Assembly: GCA_018466975.1 (NCBI GenBank)
Contig: CM031560.1
Location: forward strand, 2,480,001 to 2,544,000
Source of the DNA: Sparassis latifolia
Taxonomy: Eukaryota; Basidiomycota; Agaricomycetes; Polyporales; Sparassidaceae
Direction of reading: 5' to 3'
DNA: 64,000 nucleotides
In this document: in pieces, positions 35,188 through 45,569 of the stretch
Numbering within the stretch: the first letter of the stretch is position 1
Layout of the letters: each line of letters begins with the position of its first letter
Notes under the pieces: model-generated
Database searches by the model: none
What the model was told of the DNA's origin: nothing
The model's input: only the letters and a program-made list of their open reading frames with translations
Translations under genes and position numbers: made by a program

Positions 35188-35607
35188 CCATGCTGCGTCT
35201 TAAGCTTAAGTATTAACAATGCATCATGCCTCATGTTAACCTCAAGCGCGGCCCGGACACTGCCGACCAGTAAAGCGCAGAGAACAAAAGCGTAGGTGCC
35301 TTAGTCACGACGTAACATTGCTGTCGTCTCACTGTAACTAACGGGCAGTAATGTACAGTTATCCACAAACGTAAGCTAGACAGGAACCCGAACAACCAAC
35401 GGACGATGTGCTAAAAGGGCACAGTAAGTACAAACAACAAATGGTCATCGATGCAGCGACTAGGAAAGAAAGCGTATGATACAAATTTCGAAGCGTGTCC
35501 GATAGGTAGTCCGAGTACGAGTCCAACAACGCGTCCAAGAATTCGAGTCCGGGACGCGTCCGTGGCAGTCATAAGTCCGTGAATCGCATAATGGGGCGCC
35601 ACGCGGC
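35188..35607. other. Spacer between the F-box array and the NIS1-like gene
   Basis: About 0.4 kb with no gene seen; it contains the promoter of F-box gene 4 and the 3' UTR of the NIS1-like gene. Confidence 0.4.
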
Positions 35608-36158
35608 TCAGATGATGTTGAGGGTGATGTTCCTCACTTCGAGACTCGGGTAAGGGCCCGCCTGAACGAGCCATTAGCCAACCAGATTCTCCGCAAGGTC
35701 AGAAAGGGACTTACGCCGACGAGCGAGAAGTGGGATAATGACAGCGAGGCCTGGCCAGTAGAGAAGGAGGTGGGCACCTGCACGGTGAAGTTCTGGTAGG
35801 GCTCGTAGAAACCCACGGGCTGGAAGGCCGGTGCGAAGGGTCCCTGGTACAGCACGGTACCAAGGCGCTGGGTGACGTCGAAGGACGCGCAACCGCCGGT
35901 GTAACCCGCACAGCTCTGGAGCGCGATTGCGATCGCGACCTCGTCGGAGCCGGTCAGAGTATCCTGCGAGAACGTGCCACGTGAGCTGATGGTGTTGGAA
36001 TGGAGCTACGGACGACGTACGGGTCTGGTGATCTGGGCGGTGAAGTTCTCTCCTGGGGAAAAGGAGTCATATTCGACGGGTAAGTTGATGAAGGCCGACT
36101 GGGCGAGCGCGGTAGCGGCGAGGCATGCAAGCGTGAAGAAGGACTTGAACATCATCAT
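35608..36158 (-). CDS. Small secreted protein, NIS1-like
   Basis: A 146-residue secreted protein in three exons (36158-36021, 35963-35715, 35661-35608; introns 57 and 53 nt) that join in frame. It starts with two extra Met codons and a signal peptide (MFKSFFTLACLAATALAQ), then INLPVEYDSFSPGENFTAQI. The rest is a small beta-rich domain: SDEVAIAIALQSC, RLGTVLYQGPFAPAF, YQNFTVQVPTSFSTGQASLS and a final SLEVRNITLNII. This layout (short N-terminal strand with SPGENF, LGTVLY, then VQVPTSFSTG) resembles the NIS1 family of fungal secreted proteins, some of which act as effectors on plants; the match is from memory. Two Cys (in LQSC and GGC) may form a disulfide, and FT/NIT sites suggest N-glycosylation. 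No toxic activity can be inferred from sequence. Confidence 0.68.
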
Positions 36159-36888
36159 CGGAAATGGTATTTTTCGGGGAGAAAGGTAAGGAACTGGGGT
36201 GAGCGGATGGCGGAGAGGAAAGCCGGGTGGGACCTTATATACGTAGGGGTGACGGCGCCACAGAGCCGACGCGTAGAGCGGGCTTGGTCATGGGGTGACC
36301 CATTTCTGTCCAGGATGAAACGCGTGTGCATCGCCACAGAAGGAGGTCCATTGGACGGACGAGGTGCACGTTCTCGGCAATTTGTTTGGCCGAGTCCAAG
36401 ACTGAACGGGTCCATTGGATCCACTCTCCTGAGGGAGAGAAAGCTGGAAAGCGTTTCAGTAGTAAGTCGGGTTACGCAATGCGGCCGGGTGGAGTACACA
36501 GCGCTGAGGCGACAGGTTGATGCCATCGGGAGGCGTTCATTTGGGAAAGCACGGCTAGACGTATCGCAGAATAATTCCTGCGCACGAGGTGTTGTGTGAT
36601 TCGAGCATCCTGGAAGGCTTCTGCCTGGTGAGCCTGGTCATGGGCCAGTAGTGTCGAAGAGACGGTCTCTACTCGAATTCGAGCAGTCCGAAGCGCTGAC
36701 GTCAGCGCTCCATATGTTCTCCCGTCACGTGCTCTCCACGACGCCTCCGCCACACCGCGCACACTCGCCACGCGGGTCGCAGCATGTAACGACGTCCAGC
36801 TCCTTGTGCTCCAGTGTTCCTTCCGCTCATCTTCCCTTCCCTAAGAAACTATTGCAGGTCGACTCTAGAGTGTGCCATCGGAAGAATC
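36159..36888. promoter_or_regulatory. Divergent spacer between NIS1-like and ZIP genes
   Basis: The NIS1-like gene (minus) and the ZIP gene (plus) diverge from this 0.7-kb stretch, so it carries both promoters. It holds an 18-nt string (36853-36870, TGCAGGTCGACTCTAGAG) that also occurs in common cloning-vector polylinkers. No other site was recognised. Confidence 0.45.
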
Positions 36889-38534
36889 ATGTCTGGTTTT
36901 CTCCCGGTGGTCATCATGTCCGCCCTTCTCGCCGCGGCATCTTTCGCCATTGGCGTCCTTCCTCTCGCCTTCGCCTTCTCCAGTCAGTCCTCTGTGCTAC
37001 CAGATGTCTCAGACTGCTGACTCACCCCCGGCGTCGCACCTAGACGTAACTATTGCGAAGTTGTCCGCGCTCGGAACAGGTCTCCTGCTTGGCGCTGCGC
37101 TAGGTGTCGTCATTCCAGAGTGCGTAGTCTTTTCGCTAGCATGGTCGTCCGCTGGTTTGTTCCATTCTGCGGTATTACGAATCAGCTAAGATCCGCAGTG
37201 GTTTGGCTAGCATATTGTTCCGCTGCCACTGCCACTGTGAGCTACCGAGGCCCAGTTGAGTGGAGACTTTGACACCGCGCAGCGTAGCGAGACACGGTCG
37301 CAGTGCTTACTTCTGAGGCTCCGAAGTCGGAATGCTGTGCGGTACAGGCATCTCATGCCCGCCGCGACAGTTCATGTCCGTGGTGTGTTGCCATTGAAGC
37401 ACCAAGTCGCGCAACGGCTGAGCTTTCAGCGGTCCCGAGCGTTGACATGCCCGATCTTCCTAGAGTCACTTCCGCTCTCGCAGACGCGCATATATGGCGC
37501 ATGCTCCTCTCCGAGCACACTAGCAGAGGAACCACCTGTCAAGTACCACCAGCGCCCGCCCATTCTATCGTCTCTCCATTCGCAGCAACCGCTGACGCCG
37601 ATCCGCGCTTCCCAGAGGCATCGAGACGCTCGTCACCAGCAGCCCGTCCACCGAATTCCCCACATCGACCCTCGCGCTCGCCCTCCTCGCCGGCTTCACA
37701 TGCATGCTCGTCCTCGAGCAGCTCCTCTCCCCCCACTCTCATGCGCACCCGCAGCCCGCCCCGCCCCCATCCCCCAAGCCGGCCGCGGCGGACGTGCAGT
37801 TCGACGTCGAGCTCGGCGAGCTCGAGCGCACGGAGGGCATCGACATCGACTGGGACCGCAGCACAGCCGCTGCCGCTGCCAGGGCGGCCAAATCGCCTGA
37901 AGGCGCGTCGAGCGCGGACAGCATCGCGCGCGCGTACCCGCTCACGCTCGGGCTCGTCCTCCATGCGCTCGCAGACGGGCTCGCGCTCGGCGCGTCTGCG
38001 CTTTCGTCCGGCGCGGGCGTGTCGGCGGTGCCCTCGCGGCTCTCGCTCGTAGTGTTTCTCGCGCTGGTGGTGCACAAGGGTACGTGACTCTGCCTGGCCG
38101 CTCTGTCGCGCGTGTGGGCTAATTGATATGTGCAGCTCCGACTGCGTTGGCCCTGACTACATCACTCCTGGCCACAGCGCTCCCCCGTGCACAGTGCAAG
38201 ATACACCTGGCGGTGTTCAGCGCTGCGACGCCCGTCGGGGCGCTAGTGTCGTACGTGTTCCTCTCGATCCTCGGCGCGCACAGCGAAGGCCGCTGGCCCG
38301 GGATTGCACTACTCGTTTCTGTAAGTAACCCCCGTGCGACTTTGGAAGCTCCAACTTCTGAGCTAATGTGTCTTGCAGGGAGGCACGTTCTTGTACGTCG
38401 CGACCGTCGTCCAGCCGGTGCGGGGCTCCTCCGCGGATGGACTGGGCACGAAGACCCGGACCCTCTTGATCGTGTTGGGGATGGTTATCCCGTTTGCTGT
38501 AGGTGCCGTCCTTGGGCATGGGCATGGACGTTGA
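36889..38534 (+). CDS. ZIP-family zinc/metal transporter (ATX2/ZIP9-like)
   Basis: A multi-spanning metal transporter that moves zinc (or manganese) toward the cytosol from an endomembrane or outside. The N-terminal helix is FLPVVIMSALLAAASFAIGV. Helix 2 (IAKLSALGTGLLLGAALGVV) ends in IPEGIETLV, a ZIP landmark restored across an unusually long intron (37120-37615, 496 nt). A loop rich in His/Pro/Ala (HSHAHPQPAPPPSPKP) follows. Helix 4 carries HALADGLALGAS and helix 5 VVHKAPTALALTTSLL, the metal-binding HxxxD / HKxP motifs of the family. It ends MVIPFAVGAVLGHGHGR, stop at 38532-38534. Other introns are short. The Golgi-type ATX2/ZIP9 subgroup is inferred from the motif wording. Confidence 0.88.
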
Positions 38535-38934
38535 CGTGTGACGTTCTCCGATCGAATATACCGGTATTGTATTCTACACTCGCAATTCTGTAATTTACCC
38601 CTCCGTCCCGTCTCATCACGCAGCAAGTCCCCAGTCCGAAATGAATGCGCACTCAGCGACCGACAAGATCCTCCAAAAAGGTCGAGCCAGCAGGGCCCAT
38701 CCCTCCACTCACCTAGCGGCGCATAGTGCCCGTCCGCGTGTCTGTCGAGGCGGTCGTCGGGAGCACAGTGCGGGCGCGTCTGGTCTTTCAGCGCTGGTGG
38801 GCGAGGGCGTGAGCGAGGGAGACAGAGGGAGGCAGGGTATTATGCACCGGTGCCGATGTTGTCTGTGACGCCTTAATCGTAGTCCGGGCCGTCCTTCGCG
38901 AGCGAAGCTTGTGATATCGAGCCAACGTCGTTCA

Positions 38935-39560
38935 TTAACGTTTGCAGCGGCCCTCACTCCACGTCGGGCTCGGCACGACAGAGTCCGCGAGCACCGGGAC
39001 GATGTAATCCGGGCTGACGGATGACTGGTGTAAGTACGACTCCTCCGCGAGCAGCAGCTTCTGCACATCGTCCTTTTCGTCCGTGTGAGATAAAGTGGTG
39101 AGGGTACGGCGAGAGGAGCCGAGTGTGACTGTCGTTCTGTCGTGCAAGAAAACGGTAGACGATCCCACGCATGCTGTGGCGAGATCCTCGCCCTTCTCAG
39201 TGATCGTGCGCTCGACGTTATGCGTGAATTCAGAGGAGGGCGTAGGGACGCGTCTGACGAGGAAAAATCCGGGCGCCGGTGGGAGTGCGGTACCTAATAT
39301 GGCGAGGACGAGCAGAAATGAGTCGTACGCGTCTCGCGACGAGTGCAATCGTCAAAAAAAGCGAGCGGACAGGCTAAAGCCAGATAGCACTACCTCATTC
39401 GTCGTAGCCCTTCATGTGTGGACAATCAGCTAGGAGAATGGTAGGCTGCTTGGGAGACATATCGCCCTGTGAGGAAAGCTCAATTTCTGCTGCGATGTGA
39501 GGAGCTCGGGCGACGATGTCGCCATATCGAGCATGTCGCCGTTCGTGCGGGACACCTTCT
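38935..39560 (-). other. Uncharacterised spliced gene or relic
   Basis: On the minus strand an exon-like block at about 39555-39400 reads GVPHERRHARYGDIVARAPH, IAAEIELSSQGDM and TILLADCPHMKGYDE; another at about 39295-38935 reads PPAPGFFLVRRVPTPSSEFT, ERTITEKGEDLATACVGSST and ends VLADSVVPSPTWSEGRCKR. An intron with TATTAG acceptor near 39297 would join them, but the first block ends in a stop right before its GTAGTG donor. A related block lies at 54965-55170. The right end of this gene runs into the inverted repeat. I do not recognise the family. Confidence 0.35.
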
Positions 39561-39867
39561 AGAAGATCTTGAGGGGGAAACTATTTCTAGCGCACGAAGC
39601 TGCAGCTAGGGACGGAACGCGTCGACCAGCCGTCGTCAATATTGTCGTCGTCGTCCTTGAAACGGGCGATTTAAAGAGATGCCGAGTACTGCAGAGGCAA
39701 GGACAGACTCTGTCCTTGCCTCTGCAGTACTCGGCATCTCTTTCGCCCGTTTCAAGGACCCGTTTCAAGGACGACGATGACATGATGATGGCTGGTCGAC
39801 GCGCTCCGTCCCCGTTCTGCAGCTTCGTGCGCTAGAAATAGTTTCCCCCTCAAGATCTTCTAGAAGG
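39555..39867. repeat. Long inverted repeat (foldback), ~150 bp arms
   Basis: Left arm about 39555-39706, right arm about 39710-39867, with a 3-nt spacer (ACT). The outer ends are CCTTCTAGAAGATC and its reverse complement, and the centre reads GGACAG-ACT-CTGTCC. Arms differ by a small deletion (AAAT) and a 14-bp tandem duplication (CCCGTTTCAAGGAC) in the right arm. The left arm overlaps the 5' part of the uncharacterised gene at 38.9-39.6 kb, so the element is either a MITE-like foldback or an inverted duplication of an exon. Transcription through it would give a perfect-looking hairpin RNA. Confidence 0.85.
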
Positions 39868-40190
39868 TCGTTGTGGGCAACCTCGAAGTCTTCCGAAGGA
39901 TATCCCTGACAAAGAGAGCTCAGTGTGTATTTTTCGACGACGACAAGGAACGGATATATTCATGGTAAAGCAAGTTGGAGCTGGGGCTTTGCAACGACAA
40001 ATTATGGTTCCCGACGAGACAGAAATCGAGGCACAAAGTTTGAGTGACAGTGTTGCGAACAGAGTCACGTGCATGTTGCAGAGCGCGTCACGGCAACTTG
40101 AAAGACACCATACCATCCCTCACACTACGTGACTCCAGAGATCCTTAGCGTAGTAATTTTTTGACGCCAAATTCGTCGTCTCATACATTG

Positions 40191-41789
40191 ATGCATCTAG
40201 TCCTTGAGCACTACGACATCCTACACGAAATTGTCCCTTATGTGACTGCCTCTCCACTCTCCCTCACCTGGCTCGTGTATCCAGTGCATGCGTCGATCCT
40301 GCCCTTGGTTTTCTATGGAGAAATATGAGTACCTTGGTTCCATTATTCACCTTATTGCCTTCCGTTGAGCTCATTGATGATAGCTTCGGGAAATTTTATT
40401 TGCGTCATCCTCGCGGATTTGGCTGCGGTTTGCTCCCCGACTGACACATGTGCTCGCTACATGCAAGGTGCATCGCGACAGCTTTACATCCGACGACGTT
40501 GCTGAGAGGTTCCACTCTTATGCGTGCCGAATTCGGATCTTGAAACTAAGTCAATACCACGAAGGGGTAGGTTTCTCGGGTTTTGTCCAGCTGATCTTGC
40601 TTTCTGCAGGAAAACCACTGTTTCCTTCTCTTGTTGACTTGCAACTCTCTCATCGGTGGCAAGAGACATTTGGCTCAGAAATGTTTTGTTTTCTCTCCTC
40701 GTCACTCCGTCGTGTCAAATTTGAAGCGTTCAACATAGATGTCCTACCTGTCACTCAAAAGCGTCTAACGAGAGAATTTCTGTGTAACCTTGGCACTACT
40801 GCTGTGTTTCTAGAGCATCTTACCATCGGAATTGGCGTGAAAGACCCACACCTACCTTCCCTTGCTCATTTTGCCCGCCTTCAGACAGTGGACATTGCCA
40901 ACTGTTCTGCATGCCTTCCCCTCATCTCTTCCCTTGCCAAGCTGGAGCATCTTAACAAACTTTCTGTGAACATCTACGAACTGACAGGCGAGGGAATAGC
41001 ATCCTGTACCGGGTTCTCCGCACTGGTTGATCTTTGGATATCAGGTGGCGCCGGGCAGATTCCCAAGTTTCTCAGATGCATCACCTCCGAGTCGCGGCAC
41101 CTCCAAATACTCGAGTGCATGAACGGATGAGCTGTGGTCGATGAATTGCACGATTACCATGAATTATTCTTTTGCTGGGATCGCAGTTTTCGGCATCGTT
41201 GAGGAAGCTCTCCCTTAAGCCCACTGTAATTTCGTGCAACCATCCTATACGTCTGTTGGATTCCACGTACCCATTACTCGACCTTCACCAACTTGAATGG
41301 CTAGACCTCGACATTTGGGGCCGCATTCAAATAACAAGCGTGGATCTTCGCATCATGGCCCTCTCTTGGCCCAAGATCATAACCCTTTGTATCACAGCAG
41401 ATCATGATACTGCTGTTGCACCATCTATTTATACCTTGGCAGACCTCGCTCACCATTGTCCGCACCTCCAGAACCTGTGTCTCCCCGATGTAGAGGTTAT
41501 CACTCCTCCGCCTCCCGAGCTCAAATCCTCACCCGTCTCAGGGCACGCACTCAAAGTCTTTACTATGGCAGGCCCGGAGAATGAGAGTCCACCCTTCAGA
41601 ATTGAGGTTGCTGACCCGGCGCAGGTCGCTGAGTTTCTGGACACGCTTTTCCCTCAGGTTCGGCTGGAGTTCTATGTGGAAGGGGACTGGGAACGGGTCA
41701 TCGAGAAGCAGGAAGCATTGCAGGCTGCTCGGCGCAATGCTCGAGCTCGAGCTGAGAAGGATGATCGAAGATTACTAGTGGATGGTTGA
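40191..41789 (+). pseudogene. F-box/LRR gene with frame breaks
   Basis: A plus-strand relative of the F-box array and of the gene at 47.6 kb. It starts MHLVLEHYDILHEIVPYVTA; a frame change about 40255 shifts to HLARVSSACVDPALGFLWRN and LVPLFTLLPS. After an intron region the long open part reads AERFHSYACRIRILKLSQYH, LPSLAHFARLQTVDIANCSA and LQILECMNG before an in-frame TGA near 41128. A further single-base change near 41175 restores LLGSQFSASLRKLSLKPT, then LRIMALSWPKIITLCITA, LAHHCPHLQNLCLPDVE and VAEFLDTLFPQVRLEFYVEG. Two frame changes and one stop in about 1.6 kb indicate a pseudogene, fairly recent because the rest reads well. The 3' part (41172-41789) is one 205-residue open frame. Confidence 0.72.
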
Positions 41790-42749
41790 AGAGTGGTCTA
41801 CGTGAGTGTCAGTTTTTGATTTTCAGAGCTCTGCGTCGCTCACTGGGTTGCTATTGCGATGATACCAGGACAGATTTGCTCAACCGTGGCCCGAGACTCC
41901 CCTACCAAAGAACATCTCAATAACCGTTCAATATCTCGAATATCTACCCTGATACACTATGTGAGAGTCGCACTGAGGATTTCGTTTTGTTTTCTCCTGG
42001 GCATGCAATGTGAATTATTTAAATTGCTGCATAGATCATCCCCGGGCCGTGAGCTGTTTTCACGCTTCAGCTTCGATTTCAGCCCCTTCTCCTGGTCGTG
42101 CACCGCATCCTCTGATGCTCTTCCGATGATTCTTTGACCGCGCGAGATCGGATATCCTCGCGTTCCGATTCGGGTCTCCCCGACGCGATCTTGCTCTTAG
42201 GATGCCGCAGCTTGAAGTCCGTGTCGAGTCTAGTCTCTCGGACGGTCGCATCTGCACTGTGAGCTGCGGGCTTCGTCTTTTGCGAGCTGACAGCTACCAA
42301 GCGATCCCTCCGCCGCCGCAGGAACTGCTATTTCTCCGGTGAAAACGCACCGTTGTCGGCATCGCCTTAGCAATTTCGCACCTCACACTGGAGTCAACCT
42401 CTAGAACAAAATGGCGGCTGGCCTACAAGATGTATAAAGCATGTAAGAGGTTTTGCGACATGCGTCAAGCGGAATTGGGTGAATAGCGCGTGTATATCGG
42501 TCAGTTGTCTGCACCTTCTGCGATCTTTCGGGACATACTTGTTTACCTTTTTTTAATAAATGTGCACCGCAGCCTCTTAGCACCTCAAGTAACCTTGTTG
42601 TCCTAGCCTTTCCATGTTCTGAGTCGGACTTCCAGCGACGAACGCAGATACCACATTCTCTCCAGAGCTCGAATCTGTCAATGTGCTCCCTGGCTCCCCA
42701 TGCTGCGAAGGTCCTTGTGGGCGACTGTCACAAGCCGGGACCCTAAGCC
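41790..42749. other. Gene-poor stretch with scattered fragments
   Basis: No intact gene. A charged minus-strand open frame (42300-42079; DTDFKLRHPKSKIASGRPES) may be a chance or relic exon. Leucine-rich fragments near 42600-42740 probably belong to the F-box relic that follows. Confidence 0.35.
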
Positions 42750-43230
42750 TGCGGCACCATTCATCGACAGTCTGTTTCCCAATGCCCAGATAGAGTTGTG
42801 CTTGTGCTGGGATCCCAGCTAGTGAGCAGTCGGTGACATACAGGCCGCTAGGCTCGACGAGAGCGGAGATACGAGTCGCTCAGCAAGGAAAAGATTGTTG
42901 AGGAATTACACGGATCCGGATTAGCACCCGCGGAAAGACAAGCATATTGGCTTCGACTACTGTTCGGGCATACAGATATACGAGTAGTTTAATATGGCTG
43001 AACGGAATATGAACATGCTACGCGCACAACGGGCGAGGAACACCACAAGAAGAACGAGTGGAGAAACCACCACGCCGCTCAACTAGCTTGCGCACGCAGG
43101 TCGTTTTACGTACCGGCGCTGAATATCTTGTGGGAGAGTATGGACGACGTCTTCCCTCTGTTGAAGATCCTCTCGAGTTCGCTCGCTTCGGAGCCCAGCA
43201 GTGCAGCGAGTCCTGTCTACGTACGGGTCT
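42750..43230 (+). pseudogene. F-box gene fragments (tail and first exon)
   Basis: Two separate plus-strand pieces. At 42751-42822 the tail of an F-box gene reads APFIDSLFPNAQIELCLCWD and stops, like VAEFLDTLFPQVRLEF in the relative at 41.6 kb. At about 43080-43230 there is a near-copy of the first exon of the F-box gene at 47.68-47.83 kb: both DNA stretches share GTCGTTTT.CGTACCGGCGCT, GAGTATGGACGACGTCTT-like and TTGAAGATCCTCTCGAGTTC strings. In the copy the frame is interrupted by a stop within ten codons of the F-box. These are truncated duplicates. Confidence 0.7.
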
Positions 43231-44416
43231 GCCCTGTGTAAATCTGCGCACTTTCCTGGCTGCACAAAATAATACTCCCACGTGCCCGCTGCCCGCATGT
43301 TCCCTTGCCATGTACGAGCAAAAATATCAAAATATCAAAACTAGTCTTTGAGCACGTTAAAAATATATTTCTGAACTACTCTATATTTGAAACGAGTACT
43401 CTGCACTGGCTATGAGCTGCGCACAGTATGTGACATGCTGCACAGGACTCGTTGCGGAGGGATGAAAAGCGTAAGTGAGCGGGCGGCCAAAGTGGGCAGG
43501 TGCGACAGAGAAAGGGTCGAGGAGCCCGACGGAGCAGACACGTCAGGCTAGACCGTCGAGAGCGGGAGCAGGCCACAGGTGGCGTGACGCAATGCACTTG
43601 GCAGGAAGATATTGCCAGATCGCGAGGGAAAAGGCGGTTCGGGGACGGCGGCAGCGTGGTCGCGCAAGTGGCAGAGGGCATCGTCATGCCACGTCGTGCG
43701 CGTCAGCAAAACCTCCGTGAGCTGGCCCAACCATTAGCCAAGATGGACCAGGAATAAAATGCGGGAGACACCAGCGGCGAGACGTCCGCGCATGCCTTGC
43801 GCTGGCTCTTCCGGGCACAGATATGGAGATACAAGCAGTGGCCAGGAGACAGGCATAGCGCACGGCATGTACAACAACAGGGAGCCGAACAACGAGCTGC
43901 TCGCTCAGCTCGAGCATAGATGAGGGAAGAGAATTATGGCTACCAAACAGACAACAGCTCGGAGGACAGCACTGACGACAACGACGAGCCTGAAGATGAG
44001 GATGCATACACAGGTAAGTCACTGGGTCCCGAAGATGGCGAGGACGAACATTTAACGGGAGTTGGCCGCGGAAGGGATTGCTGACTTGTGACTACCCGGA
44101 ATGTGTTCGTATACCCATGCTAGCAGACTGTCTTTGAAACTGTGACTGACCGAGCGAGTCCGAGTCTGAGAACGGTCGGGCGCTCACCGACGTGTTGGTC
44201 CAATGCCGTAGGATGTACGTAGCCTAGACGTAGACAAAGGGAATGTCGAAGAAGTTAATGAAAACGCGAGAACGATAGTCCAAGCCCTGAACGGCCATTT
44301 CTATTACTTTGACCAGCGTCCGGGATGACCCTACCACAACGAAAGCAGCTCCCACATTCTGCCACAGCTCGTTCTCGTCCGTGCCGAGCAGACGGGCTCT
44401 TGACTGGGATTCAACG
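43231..44416. other. No gene supported
   Basis: About 1.2 kb. Short open frames on both strands are basic and low in information. The last ~130 bp (from 44290) include PTTTKAAPTFCHSSFSSVP-like coding-looking text with no context. Nothing else stands out. Confidence 0.35.
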
Positions 44417-45532
44417 CTAGTGTATTCCTATCATACAAATGCCATGTTCCAGGGTATGTTCAGAGTCTAAATACCTATCCAAATCATGCTGGAGGATCTG
44501 CATGTTCCTGGGCACAGCCGATGGCTGCCAGTATGGCGGCCCCACGAGCAGGGAGGTCATCGGGGACTTCCTGGCCAGGGTAATATCCTCAAAATACCCG
44601 CGAGACTCACGCCGACCTAGGGCATGCACTATATCGGCTGAAGTCAGTTGCGGAAGAGGATTATTCTGTGGATCATTGAGGCATAATTCACATGTGATGA
44701 GGCAAACGTAACTTACATGGTGGATATATCCCCAAGGGAATACACCATTCGCCCATGGGACCTCAAGGAACGGAGTGACATTACCCGGCCCCACAGTTCG
44801 ATTGTGCATCTGCAGGTTAAATCGTTTACTCAGAATGTTGTCAATGCTAGCAATAGAAAACGGCGACAGTACCAAAGCTACGGCTCTCTGCATGTGCGCT
44901 TGACGGTCCTTTACGTCTTTCAGGTCGACCTTGATCGTGGCGATGTCAGCTTTCATTTCAACAATGTCCGCCTTGACAGTCTGGAGCTCATTGCCGAATG
45001 CTGTCATTCTGACTTCCAATGGCTGGAGAGCGGTCGCCATGGCCTGAGCAAACCACGGGGGCTGGGCATTGTTCGGGCCTGCTAACCTCGCACATGTCAG
45101 GGCATTTCAGGTTTAGCTCGCGAGAATGGACGAACCTGGATTCTCAGTGGCAGCCGCAACGACAGCATTCTTGTATTGGACGACGTTGATGAACTTGTCC
45201 TGAATGAGTGTCCGACTACCTGGTCAATAACGAATTATTATCAGAGTGCACAAGACAGCGAGATGAAGGCATCGATACTCGCGATAGGCCGCGAGGGTAT
45301 CATGCTCGAACAGGACTGCCAGAGCGACATCCTTGGGAGTAGGAGGATTATGTGGCTGGGGTGGACTTTCAATGACACCGGTATTTTCAGCCCGAGCGAT
45401 GCCTGCGGGTACAGGGATTTGCGGAGCAGCAACAGACATTGCAGTGGATGCGTGGTTGCTTGCGTGGTTGAGTTCTGAACCTGGTGCACGTGCAGGATGG
45501 GATTTGAACGACAGGACAACGACAGCAGACAT
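44417..45532 (-). CDS. Agaricomycete coiled-coil protein of unknown function
   Basis: A spliced minus-strand gene of about 280-300 residues. Exon 1 (from 45532 or the in-frame ATG at 45439, MSVAAPQIPVPAGIARAENT) is Pro-rich and ends AVLFEHDTLAAYR. Exon 2, after an intron ending ACCAGGTAG, reads RTLIQDKFINVVQYKNAVVA. Exon 3 starts GPNNAQPPWFAQAMATALQP and forms a coiled coil (LQTVKADIVEMKADIATIKV, DLKDVKDRQAHMQRAVAL). Then come TPFLEVPWANGVFPWGYIHH and, after a short intron, NPLPQLTSADIVHALGRRES and a stop at 44417. The pairing of a helical middle with a 'PFLEVP..NG..P....LP.LTS' block recurs in uncharacterised Agaricomycete proteins that I remember without a named function. Confidence 0.65.
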
Positions 45533-45569
45533 GGCGGGCAGCCCATTTTGTCTCTTGCTCTCAACCGTC

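Noticed and set aside
36853..36870. Vector contamination as a firm conclusion
   Set aside because: Only 18 nt match and both flanks look native; kept as a point to check rather than a claim.
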